DNA of 56,586 nucleotides from JANLQX01 sp031368095 (GCA_031368095.1 JANLQX010000312.1:1-56586); one strand, 5' to 3'. Counted from the stretch's first letter, positions 40,301-48,355 are shown. Notes: generated by a model from the letters alone, not told the origin. Numbers and translations: made by a program.

Positions 40301-40898
40301 ACATCTGGAGCTGTTTGACCTCATCGCCCAGGCTAAGGAGGCGAACCCCGAAATCATCGCGTTCCAGCTTGCTTACGCGATCATCGCGGCGGCGGCCGGT
40401 CGGACGGACGAAGCGCAGGCTGTACTCGACGCCGGGGCCCGTGATGGCTTCGCCCACATCGCCAACGACTATCTGTGGAAGACCACCATCATCGGCTTCG
40501 CGATAGTCGCCATTGAGCTGAGCGACGCACGCGCCGCGGGTTTGCTCTATCCAATCCTCGAACCATTCGGCCGCGAAGTTGCGTTCAATGGCATCACCAG
40601 CCAGGGGTACATCGGGGCCTACCTCGGCAAGTTGGCGTCGCTCCTCGGGAACCACGACACCGCTGACGAACACCTGCTGGCCGCGCTCACCGTCGCCGAT
40701 GAGTTCGGCTGGGAGTACCACCGGGCGACCACGCTGGTGGCTCTGGTTCTTTCGCGAGTCCGTCGACTCGGCACGCTCGACGAGGAAGCCTCAGGATGGC
40801 TCCGTCAGGCCACAGGCATCTGTGAGACGTTCGGATTGAAACTCATCACGTCGCAGATCGCCATGATCGAGGCGACAGGCACCAACCGCGCTAGCTGA
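37314..40898 (+). CDS. SARP/AfsR-like regulator with AAA ATPase and TPR-type tail
   Basis: A 1194-residue regulator. N-terminal winged helix (about 6-100; LSEQLGVSPGALRKTVARLR, then THASGYRF), bacterial transcriptional activator domain (about 105-245; ARGLLLRALAVDGRQADALR, LAEELGTAPS), AAA/NTPase domain with Walker A GEAGIGKT at 300-307 and Walker B LIIDDLHWAEP near 427, then a long alpha-solenoid sensor region to the end. No C-terminal LuxR domain. Such proteins couple ATP hydrolysis and signal binding to transcription activation. ATG 37314 is chosen; GTG 37308 and a frame start at 37116 are alternatives. Its target may be the divergent PEP-protein gene. Confidence 0.85.
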   Translation: MGPNEQGTDVSVRLLGPIQLVHHGGEIVDLPSPSQRRLVAMLGLSAGRTLRTEFLSEQLGVSPGALRKTVARLRNYLGSNVLQTHASGYRFDGPVDARKFVDEVTAATTSTSTVVAALAALDIALARWVGPALDEFSHESWAEAEAVRLQELHALAIEHRSELLLSNGRGSEAVAALHAHIAEHPTRDRARGLLLRALAVDGRQADALRAYQSYRRYLAEELGTAPSLAVVGIEQRIAAGWIGVDDPKVSAARTTVAPFVLHGALAQGATLLGRQRQHLALQADAAKAKTGVLRTVAITGEAGIGKTTLLGAFGRWLHDGGASVIYGRCDEAVSVPLLPFQSIVTQLFDAAPADLRTAHRTSFGDALAHLVPALDDRLAAQDGNTRQWVDASAATADASRRYELFEATVDLIGRTADRLADERRGPLTLIIDDLHWAEPTALLLLRHLVRSSVDHSLLVIVSYRDSGERKSDELRATLADLDRIANRRVPLVGFDDAELAELIAFMTSGSTVEHHTGLVAHLSNETGGNPLYATQLVAHLVESGARGWIEDRDMSGEVEGVAAMAEGDVPPSLRDIIWSRVRAIGAMASEVLGAASVLGVEFRHDLLAHMIDLDDDSVAAVLDGAVDAGLLVERGGGAQTLRFAHALVAHALYSDLRGRTRSQLHERAATTLLKHADVASHKTIVELARHSEMAGRLTDAQHWAAAAGDSALEHLAAIEASRWFSSALDHARALNEPPAVIAHRLLRLGEAQHRAGDQQARSTVLEAATIARRCGADDVVVRAALADDREMMLVGSVDVERLESVEAALAVCDHADTDTYARLLARFARELIHTPRNAERQEAATKAIAIAETSGDPNLLTHVARALLLALWAPDTLALRCRLVRRSAEAADRTNDPFLQFRAHHAAFVVAIESADAPAARRAKARIEALASRMNEPRLHWMNALVNSFEATMGARISEGDEAAARAFALATEMGDADAFTIYATQIFVSHTFAGRHLELFDLIAQAKEANPEIIAFQLAYAIIAAAAGRTDEAQAVLDAGARDGFAHIANDYLWKTTIIGFAIVAIELSDARAAGLLYPILEPFGREVAFNGITSQGYIGAYLGKLASLLGNHDTADEHLLAALTVADEFGWEYHRATTLVALVLSRVRRLGTLDEEASGWLRQATGICETFGLKLITSQIAMIEATGTNRAS

Positions 40899-42099
40899 GG
40901 CGTTCGACGATCATGGCCATGCCCTGGCCGCCGCCAACGCACATTGCTTCGATGCCAATCGTGCCGTCGGTCGCGGCAAGTGCGTTCAGCAGCGTGGTCA
41001 TGATGCGGGCACCGGTCATGCCAAACGGATGACCCAGCGCGATCGCCCCGCCGTAGATGTTGAGCTTGGCGTGATCGATGCCGAGATAACGCATCGAGGG
41101 GATGACCTGCGCAGCGAAGGCTTCGTTGATCTCCACCAGGTCCGCGTTGTCCATGGACAGACCGGCGCGTTGCAGCGCCAGGCGACATGATGCAACGGGT
41201 CCGAGGCCCATGATCTCCGGGTTGATGCCGGATACTGCGGTTGAGAGGATGCGGGCCAGCGGGGTCAGGCCGAGTTCACGGGCTCGATCTTCGGACATCA
41301 CGATGACGGCGGCGGCGCCGTCGTTGAGAGGGCACGAGTTGCCGGCGGTTACGGAACCATCGGGCCGAAAGACCGGCCTGAGTAGTCCGAGCCCGGCGAG
41401 GGTGGTGTCGGGCCGCGGGCCATCGTCGGCAGACACGGTCGTGCCGTCGGGCAACGTGATCGGCGTGATGTCAATTTCGGAAAAGCCTGTGGCGATCGCC
41501 CGAGCGGCGCGTTGTTGGGATTCGAAGGCGAAGCGGTCCTGCTCCTCGCGGCTGATCTTTTCGATCTGAGCCACGTTTTCGGCCGTCTGACCCATGGCGA
41601 TATACACATCGGGCGGCGGTTGGGGGGTCCAGACGGAAGTGCCGATACCCGAACGATGGGCCGAACGGATTCGGGCTTCTTCGAAGGCGGGATTCTCGGT
41701 ATCGGGAAGGTTGTCGGAGCTGCCCTTGGTGAAGCGGCTCACACACTCCACGCCGGCGGCCACGAAGGCCGTGCCCTCGCCCGCGCGAATGGCGTGGGCG
41801 GCCATACGAATCGTCTGGAGCGACGACGAGCAGTACCGGTTCACCGTGGTGCCTGGTGTGTCCGGCAGCCCGGCCAACACACTGACGACGCGTGCCATGT
41901 TGAAGCCCTGTTCCCCGCCGGGTAGACCACAGCCGAGCATCAGGTCGTCGATCTCGGTGAGCGGAAGACCGGGCACCTTGGCCAGTGCGGCGATCACCAT
42001 TTGGGCGGCAAGGTCGTCGGGTCGGATGTCGACGAGCGAACCCTTGAAGGCCCGCCCAATGGGCGAACGGGCGGTGGCGACGATGACGGCTTCGGGCAT
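40891..42099 (-). CDS. Acetyl-CoA acetyltransferase / 3-ketoacyl-CoA thiolase
   Basis: A 402-residue thiolase cleaving or forming 3-ketoacyl-CoA. Nucleophilic Cys in TVNRYCSSSLQTIRMA, the NEAF block VEINEAFAAQVIPSM, GGAIALGHPFGMTGAR with the catalytic His, and the second Cys in CVGGGQGMAMIVERL. Standard length and start (MPEAVIVATARSPIG). The stop overlaps the end of the convergent regulator gene by 8 nt. Upstream on its strand are a repeat-rich spacer, an enoyl-CoA hydratase and a second thiolase, suggesting fatty acid or branched-chain degradation; chain specificity is unknown. Confidence 0.93.
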   Translation of the reverse strand: MPEAVIVATARSPIGRAFKGSLVDIRPDDLAAQMVIAALAKVPGLPLTEIDDLMLGCGLPGGEQGFNMARVVSVLAGLPDTPGTTVNRYCSSSLQTIRMAAHAIRAGEGTAFVAAGVECVSRFTKGSSDNLPDTENPAFEEARIRSAHRSGIGTSVWTPQPPPDVYIAMGQTAENVAQIEKISREEQDRFAFESQQRAARAIATGFSEIDITPITLPDGTTVSADDGPRPDTTLAGLGLLRPVFRPDGSVTAGNSCPLNDGAAAVIVMSEDRARELGLTPLARILSTAVSGINPEIMGLGPVASCRLALQRAGLSMDNADLVEINEAFAAQVIPSMRYLGIDHAKLNIYGGAIALGHPFGMTGARIMTTLLNALAATDGTIGIEAMCVGGGQGMAMIVERLS

Positions 42100-42244
42100 A
42101 TCCAGAATTCCTCAGACAACGAAGCGGCGTCCGTCCGCCTTCCTTGTGAACTTGTGAAATCTAGAAGCGGCCGGGAGAACTGCCTACCGTTCCGCCCGTG
42201 ATCATGGTCACAGCTCTCAGCCGCGTCGAGGTTTCGCCACCACC

Positions 42245-42328
42245 CCCGAGCCGCCCACCGCGCACCCCGAGCCGCCCACCGCGCACCTCCAGCCTGTCAG
42301 CGCGCACCTCCAGCCTGTCAGCGCGCAC
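42245..42328. repeat. Four 21-bp tandem repeats in two sub-families
   Basis: Units: two copies of CCCGAGCCGCCCACCGCGCA+C (42245-42265, 42266-42286) and two of CTCCAGCCTGTCAGCGCGCA+C (42287-42307, 42308-42328). Each pair is identical, and the pairs share AGCC and CGCGCAC. All lie in the 368-nt gene-free spacer between the enoyl-CoA hydratase stop (42468) and the thiolase start (42099). Because 21 is a multiple of three, spurious repeat-peptide frames appear on both strands. Confidence 0.9.
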
Positions 42329-42453
42329 ATCGGCGCAGAATCGGCAAAGAACCGACAAATTTGGCCGATGTGCGCGGGATTTGGCCGGATCTGCGCGCCG
42401 GCCGCGCCGATGTGCGCGGGGGAAGGTGCGCGCCCGCAGCGCCGATGTGCGCG
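42322..42453. repeat. Dispersed GCCGATGTGCGCG element, three direct and one inverted copy
   Basis: Direct copies are at 42364-42376, 42406-42418 and 42441-42453; the inverted copy CGCGCACATCGGC at 42322-42334 overlaps the last 21-bp tandem unit. The inverted and first direct copies form a perfect 13-bp stem with a 29-nt loop. A half-copy (GGATCTGCGCGCC) sits between. The motif is confined to this spacer as far as I could see. Confidence 0.8.
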
Positions 42454-42467
42454 CAGAGGCCCGTCCG

Positions 42468-43292
42468 TTAGGGGCGGGGCAGGCGGGCGAAGACGGGGGG
42501 TCGCTTTTCTAGGAAGGACCGGACGCCTTCACCGAAATCGTCGCGGCCGAAGCTCTCCACCATGAGCTTGGCGGCCGCCCGCTCTGCGTCGCCCAGACCC
42601 ATATGGATCTGCTCGTAGACCTGGCGCTTCATGATGGCCATCGAGGTGGGCGAGCACGTCACTGCGAGTCGTTCGATGTAGCGACGACAGAACGGCACGA
42701 GGTCATCGGCCGCCACGAGGTAGTTGGCCAGGCCCAGAGCCAGCGCTTCCTCCCCCCCGACCTTGCGCGACGACATCAGCAGGTCGAGGGCGACGGAAGG
42801 TCCGACGAGCCGGGGCAGCAACCAGCTCAGTCCCCACTCCGCAATGAGCCCCCGTTGCGCGAACGCTGTGAGGAACACCGCGTCGGGCGACACGACTCGC
42901 AGATCGCAGCACAGCGCGAACGGAAAGGCCATGCCCGCGACCGCTCCGTTGACCGCGGCGATGATGGGCTTGTCGATCGTCATGACGTACGGGAATCGTC
43001 CGCTGAAATCACCGGTGCCGTCGACGGAGGGCGCCGCCACCTGCTCCCGGTCCGCCGTCGATCCCTCGCGAGACGAGAGGCTACTGAGCGTCTTCATGTC
43101 GGCGCCGGCACAGAACGCGCGACCGGCTCCGGTGACAATGATGCCCACCACGGCCGGGTCGGCCGCAGCACGTGCCAGTGCGTCGTTGACCTCCACCCCC
43201 ATGGCATCGGTCCAGGCGTTCATCGACGCCGGGCGGTTGAGCGTGATCACCGCAACCGGATCGGTCACTTCGTAGAGAATATCTGTATACAT
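42468..43292 (-). CDS. Enoyl-CoA hydratase/isomerase family protein
   Basis: A 274-residue crotonase-fold enzyme that usually hydrates trans-2-enoyl-CoA. Visible: AVITLNRPASMNAWTDAM, the oxyanion/adenine-binding AGRAFCAGADMKTL, the second oxyanion loop KPIIAAVNGAVAGMAFPFAL, and AQRGLIAEWGLSWLLPRLVG. At the usual catalytic Glu positions the motif reads AEWGLSW, keeping one acidic residue, so isomerase or hydratase activity is possible. ATG 43292 (MYTDILYEVTDPVAVITLN) starts 5 nt after the upstream thiolase stop, indicating co-translation. Confidence 0.88.
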   Translation of the reverse strand: MYTDILYEVTDPVAVITLNRPASMNAWTDAMGVEVNDALARAAADPAVVGIIVTGAGRAFCAGADMKTLSSLSSREGSTADREQVAAPSVDGTGDFSGRFPYVMTIDKPIIAAVNGAVAGMAFPFALCCDLRVVSPDAVFLTAFAQRGLIAEWGLSWLLPRLVGPSVALDLLMSSRKVGGEEALALGLANYLVAADDLVPFCRRYIERLAVTCSPTSMAIMKRQVYEQIHMGLGDAERAAAKLMVESFGRDDFGEGVRSFLEKRPPVFARLPRP

Positions 43293-43297
43293 ATGGT

Positions 43298-44542
43298 TCA
43301 GGCCAGCCGCTCGATGATGATGGCCGGGGCCATACCGCCGCCGGCACACATGGTGACCAGACCGAAGCGGCCGTCGCGTCGTTCGAGTTCGTCGAGCACC
43401 GTACCGATAAGCATCGCTCCGGTCGCACCGATCGGATGGCCGAGCGCAATGGCTCCACCGTTGACGTTGATCTTCTCGCGATCGATGTTGAGGTCACGAA
43501 TGAACTTCTCCGTGACGACGGCGAATGCTTCATTTACTTCGAAGAGATCGATGTCGTTGATCGTCAATCCCGCCTTGGCGAGCACCTTGCGGGCGGCAGG
43601 AACTGGCGCATTGAGCATGAGCGTCGGATCGTCACCGACGTTGGCGATGGCCACCACGCGCGCCCGCGCCTTGAGTCCGTGGGCGGCGGCATAGGTGGGG
43701 TTGGTGATGAGCAATGCGGCGGCCCCGTCGACGACACCGGACGAGTTGCCGGCGTGATGCACGTGGTCGATGTCGAGCCCCGGATAGCGCTTCAACACCA
43801 TGGAGCGATACGTGTTGCCGTCGTCGTCGAGGACCATGTCGGCGAGGGCGGCAAACGACGATGGAAGCTGACCGAGGCTGTCAGCCGTGGATCCCGGACG
43901 GGGATACTCCTCGCGATCAAGGGCGACGGTGCCGTCGGCCCGCATGACCGTGACGAGGCTCTTGGCGAAGCGCCCTTCGGCGATGGCAATGGCGGCGCGA
44001 CGCTGCGATTCGGCAGCGTATTCATCGAGGGCGCGTCGTCCGATTCCTTCGATGGTGGCAATAGCGTCGGCCGCCACCCCCTGGTTGGTCTGCGGGTGGA
44101 GGTCGCGCAGAACGAGGTTGCCGCGGTCCATAAAGGGCAATCGCGGTCCGCCCTTGGCGTTCACCCCATGGCTCGACATCATTTCGCAGCCGCCGGTGAT
44201 CACGACGTCTTCAAGACCCGACATGACCGAAGCCGCACCGATGTTCGTCGTCGTGATTCCCGAGCCGCAAAAGCGGTCAAGGGTCACCCCGCTTACGGTG
44301 ATGTCGTAGCCAGCGGTGAGGGCCGTCATCCGGCCGATGTCCCCGCTCTGGGTGCCGTTCTGCGACGACGTTCCCCACACCACATCATCGACATCAGCAG
44401 TATTCAGATTGTTACGTTCGCGTAGTGCTTTGAGCACGGCCGCACCGAGCACCTGGGGATGGATGTCGGCCAGCGAACCCTTCCCGATCTTCCCGATTCC
44501 TCGGGGGGTTCGGCAGGCATCAATGATCAGGGCGTCGGGCAT
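43298..44542 (-). CDS. Acetyl-CoA C-acyltransferase (thiolase)
   Basis: A 414-residue thiolase of the FadA-like group. Active-site Cys in LDRFCGSGITTTN, FEVNEAFAVVTEKF, GGAIALGHPIGATGAMLIG and CAGGGMAPAIIIERL are intact. The start MPDALIIDACRTPRGIGK is standard. First gene of the minus-strand beta-oxidation-type set (thiolase, enoyl-CoA hydratase, spacer, thiolase). It is divergent from the luciferase-like oxidoreductase with a 102-nt spacer that shows no clear operator. Only about a third identical by eye to the other thiolase, so the two probably differ in substrate. Confidence 0.93.
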   Translation of the reverse strand: MPDALIIDACRTPRGIGKIGKGSLADIHPQVLGAAVLKALRERNNLNTADVDDVVWGTSSQNGTQSGDIGRMTALTAGYDITVSGVTLDRFCGSGITTTNIGAASVMSGLEDVVITGGCEMMSSHGVNAKGGPRLPFMDRGNLVLRDLHPQTNQGVAADAIATIEGIGRRALDEYAAESQRRAAIAIAEGRFAKSLVTVMRADGTVALDREEYPRPGSTADSLGQLPSSFAALADMVLDDDGNTYRSMVLKRYPGLDIDHVHHAGNSSGVVDGAAALLITNPTYAAAHGLKARARVVAIANVGDDPTLMLNAPVPAARKVLAKAGLTINDIDLFEVNEAFAVVTEKFIRDLNIDREKINVNGGAIALGHPIGATGAMLIGTVLDELERRDGRFGLVTMCAGGGMAPAIIIERLA

Positions 44543-44644
44543 CGGAGGGGGTCCTTTTGGCAGTGGCGCGCCGCTGAGACTTGCGCGTGGGGTGACGTTA
44601 CCGGTTGGCTTTGGCTTCCCACCAAGTGACGCTCAAGGAATCCC

Positions 44645-45550
44645 ATGACCAACCACGCTCGCCCCGCTGTTTCCCTTATCGCCGTGCCCGGCCGACGGGC
44701 CGCCACGATTGCGCTGGCGAAAGAGCTCGAGGACGGCGGTTTCGCCGGGATCTGGTGTCCGAGCTATGGCGACTGCATGGCGCTGTGCCAGGAGATCGCA
44801 CGGGTCACCACCACGATCAATTTCGGCACGTCGATCCAGCCGATCTACCTCCGTCATGCCACCGAGCTGGGGAATCATGCGGCCTTCATTCATGAGATGA
44901 GTGGTGGCCGATTTCACCTCGGCCTCGGCGTGAGTCACGGCCCGGTCCACGAGCAGCTCGGGGCGACGGTTGGCAAGCCCCTGAGTGATATGCGTGCCTA
45001 CGTTGCCCAGATGCGAGCGAATGAGCGATCGTCGGGTGCCCTTCCGCCGATCGTCCTCGCCACGCTGCGCGACAAGATGCTCGACCTGTCGATGGAGATC
45101 AGCAACGGCGCCGTGTGGGCCAATGCCTCGTGTTCGAACATCGCCACCCAGGCGGCCCGCGCCCGGGCCGGGAGCGGCGACGAGTTCTTCCTCGGCAACA
45201 TGCTGCCGACGGTGATCGACGACGATCGTGATGCGGCGCGGGCCGTCCACCGCAGGACCCTCAACGGGTACATCCGTCTGCCGAACTACCGCAACTACTG
45301 GAAGGCCGCCGGTTTCGAGGACGAGATGGTGGCGATTGAAACGGCGCTGGCGACGGGTGACAAGGCGAGCCTCCCCGGTTTGATGACGGACCGTTGGATC
45401 GACGACGTCACCCTGTCCGGGAGCGCCGCCCAGGTTCGTGATGGCGTGGAGCGCTGGCAGGCCACCGGAGTGACCCCGATCCTCGTTCCGGCGGCCACCA
45501 GCGGGGGCCAGATGAAGGCGTTTGCCGATCTCTTTGCTATGTACGCATAG
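44645..45550 (+). CDS. Luciferase-like monooxygenase-family oxidoreductase
   Basis: A 301-residue TIM-barrel protein of the bacterial-luciferase/F420-dependent family (AKELEDGGFAGIWCPSYGDC, then TTTINFGTSIQPIYLRHATE and SGGRFHLGLGVSHGPVHEQL). F420-using members are characteristic of Actinobacteria; FMN use is possible. The C-terminal VRDGVERWQATGVTPILVPA is typical. Reaction unknown; neighbours suggest an acyl-CoA or ketone substrate. ATG 44645 is preceded by AAGGAAT. Its stop directly abuts the convergent dehydrogenase stop (45550/45551). Confidence 0.87.
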   Translation: MTNHARPAVSLIAVPGRRAATIALAKELEDGGFAGIWCPSYGDCMALCQEIARVTTTINFGTSIQPIYLRHATELGNHAAFIHEMSGGRFHLGLGVSHGPVHEQLGATVGKPLSDMRAYVAQMRANERSSGALPPIVLATLRDKMLDLSMEISNGAVWANASCSNIATQAARARAGSGDEFFLGNMLPTVIDDDRDAARAVHRRTLNGYIRLPNYRNYWKAAGFEDEMVAIETALATGDKASLPGLMTDRWIDDVTLSGSAAQVRDGVERWQATGVTPILVPAATSGGQMKAFADLFAMYA

Positions 45551-46465
45551 CTACGTCCGTAGGAGGAGATTCTCCGGCTCCGCCCCGGCAAGTAGTCGTT
45601 CGAGCTGGGAGCGAACGAGCGGGTACACGTTGTCGAAGTACCGCGTGGTCGCCCCCGCCACGTGCGGGGTGATGGTGCAGTTCGGAGCTGTCCATAGCGG
45701 ATGTCCATCGGGCAAGGGCTCAGGCTCGGTCACGTCGAGGATGGCCCGCAATCGTTCATTCGTAAGCTCGCTTAGTAGTGCATCGGTGTCGACTACCGGC
45801 CCACGCGCGGCGTTCATGACGATTGCTCCGTCCGGGAGCGCGGCAAGGACCTCAGTTCCGACGAGGTTGCGGGTGGCGTCCGTGAGTGGCGTGAGGACCA
45901 CGAGGATGTCCGTCGTGGGGAGTGCGCCGCCAAGCTCGGCAATGCCGCATACGTGGTCCCGAGCCGATCGGGCAAACACCGTTGTGGTCGCGCCAAACGT
46001 GGCCAGCATCGCTTCGAGCGCCTGGGCGATCGGGCCGTAGCCGAGGATCGTCACCCGCTTGTACGCAAGGGTGTCCGAGAGATGGCGCCTCCAGACCCCG
46101 GTGCGCTGGTACTCGGCAAACACCGGAAGATCACGAAGATGGCTGAGCAACATGGCGACGACCCACTCGGCCACCGGCTTGGCGTTGGCCGCCCCGGTGT
46201 TGGCCAATTGCACATGGGCTGGAAGGGCCGGCTCGATCCAATCAACCCCGGCGAACAGCGATTGGACGAATCGAAGCTTCGGCATCGTCACCACCGCAGC
46301 GGTGAGTTGCTCGGTGTCGCCGGGGATCAACGGCACGACGAGGGCGTCAACGTCGGCGCCATCGTCGGGCAGGTCCGCACCGCCGTCCCACACGCTGGCG
46401 GTGACGCCATCTGGCAGGCCGCCCATGCGATCGATCGAATCATGAGCCGGTAACCAAACATGCAT
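45551..46465 (-). CDS. D-2-hydroxyacid dehydrogenase family protein
   Basis: A 304-residue NAD(P)-dependent dehydrogenase. Rossmann motif TILGYGPIAQALEAML, the catalytic Arg in MNAARGPVVDTDAL, Glu in DVTEPEPLPDGHPLW and His in CTITPHVAGAT are all visible. The N-terminal half is shorter than in formate or phosphoglycerate dehydrogenases, fitting the ghrA-like hydroxypyruvate/glyoxylate reductase group, but the substrate is open. ATG 46465 (MHVWLPAHDSIDRM) is used; the frame extends to 46717 through the neighbouring gene. It lies 58 nt after the chorismate mutase-VOC gene. Confidence 0.85.
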   Translation of the reverse strand: MHVWLPAHDSIDRMGGLPDGVTASVWDGGADLPDDGADVDALVVPLIPGDTEQLTAAVVTMPKLRFVQSLFAGVDWIEPALPAHVQLANTGAANAKPVAEWVVAMLLSHLRDLPVFAEYQRTGVWRRHLSDTLAYKRVTILGYGPIAQALEAMLATFGATTTVFARSARDHVCGIAELGGALPTTDILVVLTPLTDATRNLVGTEVLAALPDGAIVMNAARGPVVDTDALLSELTNERLRAILDVTEPEPLPDGHPLWTAPNCTITPHVAGATTRYFDNVYPLVRSQLERLLAGAEPENLLLRT

Positions 46466-46523
46466 GGCGTGGAGTTTTGCGGTCGACGCGTGGGTTCGGA
46501 CAATCGTCCCGCCGTGGAGCGCG

Positions 46524-47306
46524 TCAGACGTCGTCGATGGCGGCGCTGAGCGCGACCACATCGCCACCATCGAACACGCTGCGGTCGCCGACGCGCGATA
46601 CGAACCCGAGTTGCAATCCGCTCGACGCATCGCGCACGGCAAAGAACCGCTCCAGGCCGTTGTCCTTGACCAGCACGTCGGTCTGTACTGCGGTGTGGCG
46701 AGCGAGGAGATCGTCACGGAGGTAGGTGGCGTTCAGGACTTCGAGGGCCAAGTGGTGGACACCGTTGGGAAGAGGCCCACCGGGGCGATCCGGTGACGAC
46801 TCGACGAGCACAAGAGTGACTCCCCCGGCATCAACCACGGCGCAGTGCAACCCGGGGTGATCGACGTGCTCCGTGCGTGGCTCCATCACGGCAAAGCCAA
46901 GGCCGCCAACGAACCATTCCGTGGCGGCGTCGAGGTCGGCAACGACCACGCTCACGTGGTCGATCCGGCACGCCGCGGTCTGCATCGCCGAGTTCACTTC
47001 GGGGGCGGACGGCGCCTCCGCACTCGTTCCAGTCCGCAGTGACACGGCCTCGACCCGGTGGGCCTCGCCGAGCAGGAGACGAAAGAGAAGATCGGCGAAC
47101 CGTTCGTCGATGTCGAGTTCGCGGGCCCACGCCGCCCGGGTCGAGAGGACCTCACGGACCCGCTCGGGGGCAATCACCTGCGTCGCCGACTCGCCCTTGA
47201 CCTCGGCCACCTCATGGACGGCGGCAAATCGTCGAGCCAAAACCTCGAGCAACTCGCGATCGCACCCATCGATTACCGAACGCAGCTCAGTCAGTGACCG
47301 TGTCAT
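46524..47306 (-). CDS. Chorismate mutase (AroQ)-VOC domain fusion
   Basis: A 260-residue two-domain protein. Residues 1-90 are an AroQ-type helical chorismate mutase (LTELRSVIDGCDRELLEVLA, RRFAAVHEVAEVKGES, then ERVREVLSTRAAWARELD), which converts chorismate to prephenate. Residues 112-250 are a vicinal-oxygen-chelate domain (CRIDHVSVVVADLDAATEWF, GVHHLALEV) like glyoxalase, methylmalonyl-CoA epimerase or 4-hydroxyphenylpyruvate dioxygenase halves. Metal ligands appear to be H115, an H in the middle and a late E/Q. Its fusion suggests a dedicated step on prephenate- or hydroxyphenylpyruvate-like metabolites (inference). The start MTRSLTELRSV is the natural AroQ N-terminus. Confidence 0.8.
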   Translation of the reverse strand: MTRSLTELRSVIDGCDRELLEVLARRFAAVHEVAEVKGESATQVIAPERVREVLSTRAAWARELDIDERFADLLFRLLLGEAHRVEAVSLRTGTSAEAPSAPEVNSAMQTAACRIDHVSVVVADLDAATEWFVGGLGFAVMEPRTEHVDHPGLHCAVVDAGGVTLVLVESSPDRPGGPLPNGVHHLALEVLNATYLRDDLLARHTAVQTDVLVKDNGLERFFAVRDASSGLQLGFVSRVGDRSVFDGGDVVALSAAIDDV

Positions 47307-47344
47307 CGCGCATCATTCTGACCCGTGCCGCGGATCGACCGCGC

Positions 47345-48289
47345 TCAGCCGGTGAAGGCGGGCTCGTCGACCACCGCCGTGGCCGGGGCCGGGGTCGGGG
47401 CGGGGGCGGGTGCGGCGGTCGTGGCGGGCTGAGTGTTGTCGGGCACCGTGGTGGTCGGAGGTGAGGTGGTCACCGTGGTCGGATCCGGGTCGACGGTGGC
47501 GGGCATCGACACGGTGGCGACGATCGCCGTCCGACAACCGGCGTCGGCGACGCGAAGGTCCCAGCACGACGATGGCGTCTCGATCACCGTCACCGTCGCA
47601 TCGTTCGGCGCGCCGCTCGTGTCGTCGAAGCGCACCCCCGGAGTGTCAGCACTAAGCGTGCATACGGTCCCGGCGGTGATGCCGGTTCGGACGCGCCGCT
47701 CGCCCAGTCGCAGACGAAACGTTTCGTTGACCGCATTGTCGCGACACCGCAGGGTCAACCCCACCGAGCCGGTCGACGGTGCACCGTCGACGGACCGAAG
47801 CGACACCGAAAGGTCCCCGGCGAATCGAAGCGTGGCCGTGATGGTCTGCCCGAGTCCGGCAGGCGCAGAACGGAAACCACGGGCCGAGACGCGTCCGGGA
47901 AGCGCCGCTGGCGTGGAGCCATCGGCGCGGACTGCCTGCGCGGTGGCGTACTCGACCGAACCGGCCGCCACATCAACCGCCTGCAATGTGCACTGGACGT
48001 CACCACCCACTGGGATAGTACTACGTGCACGTAGGAGTGCGTCGTCTAGCTTGGTCGGAGTACCAACACGAAGGAGCACCTCACCGTCAGCATTGACGGA
48101 AGATTCAGTTGCGTCCGGACCACAGCGCACGACCGCCTTGATCGGACCGACGGTGACCGGGTCCCGTCCGAGCACCACCAAGACAGCGTCGACCGACGCC
48201 GGGTCGGCATCAGCACGTAGGACACCGACCGAGAGGAGGGCGAGCGCGCCCACGCCGACAGCCGCGATCCGAAGGCGCCGACTCACCAT
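47345..48289 (-). CDS. Secreted protein with Thr/Pro/Ala-rich C-terminus
   Basis: A 314-residue exported protein: signal peptide MVSRRLRIAAVGVGALALLS with a cleavage-like ADA/ADADP region, about 220 residues of beta-rich sequence with paired Cys (QCTLQAV, LTLRCRDNAV, GTVCTLSAD, SSCWDL, AGCRTA) that may form Ig-like domains, and a low-complexity tail (TTVTTSPPTTTVPD, then APAPAPTPAPA). ATG 48289 is chosen because TAGGCT lies 7 nt upstream, a leaderless promoter; ATG 48295 is also possible. It is divergent from another secreted protein. No function is recognised; surface or wall location is likely. Confidence 0.75.
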   Translation of the reverse strand: MVSRRLRIAAVGVGALALLSVGVLRADADPASVDAVLVVLGRDPVTVGPIKAVVRCGPDATESSVNADGEVLLRVGTPTKLDDALLRARSTIPVGGDVQCTLQAVDVAAGSVEYATAQAVRADGSTPAALPGRVSARGFRSAPAGLGQTITATLRFAGDLSVSLRSVDGAPSTGSVGLTLRCRDNAVNETFRLRLGERRVRTGITAGTVCTLSADTPGVRFDDTSGAPNDATVTVIETPSSCWDLRVADAGCRTAIVATVSMPATVDPDPTTVTTSPPTTTVPDNTQPATTAAPAPAPTPAPATAVVDEPAFTG

Positions 48290-48296
48290 GTCCATC

Positions 48297-48349
48297 AGCC
48301 TATTCCCCAACCGAGAATGGCGCGGCCCTCGGGCATCGGTCCCTACACT
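48297..48349. promoter_or_regulatory. Divergent leaderless promoters of two secreted-protein genes
   Basis: On the minus strand TAGGCT (48302-48297) lies 7 nt before ATG 48289; on the plus strand TACACT (48344-48349) lies exactly 6 nt before ATG 48356. Both match the actinobacterial TANNNT -10 element, placing transcription starts at or next to the start codons. The 66-bp spacer implies overlapping promoters. Confidence 0.6.
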
Positions 48350-48355
48350 CGGGGT

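Noticed and set aside
42161..42358. A minus-strand frame coding a repeated heptapeptide (VRADRLE, VRGGRLG)
   Set aside because: The peptide repeat is a by-product of the 21-bp DNA repeat; the frame has no recognisable domain or good start and all frames across it stay open.
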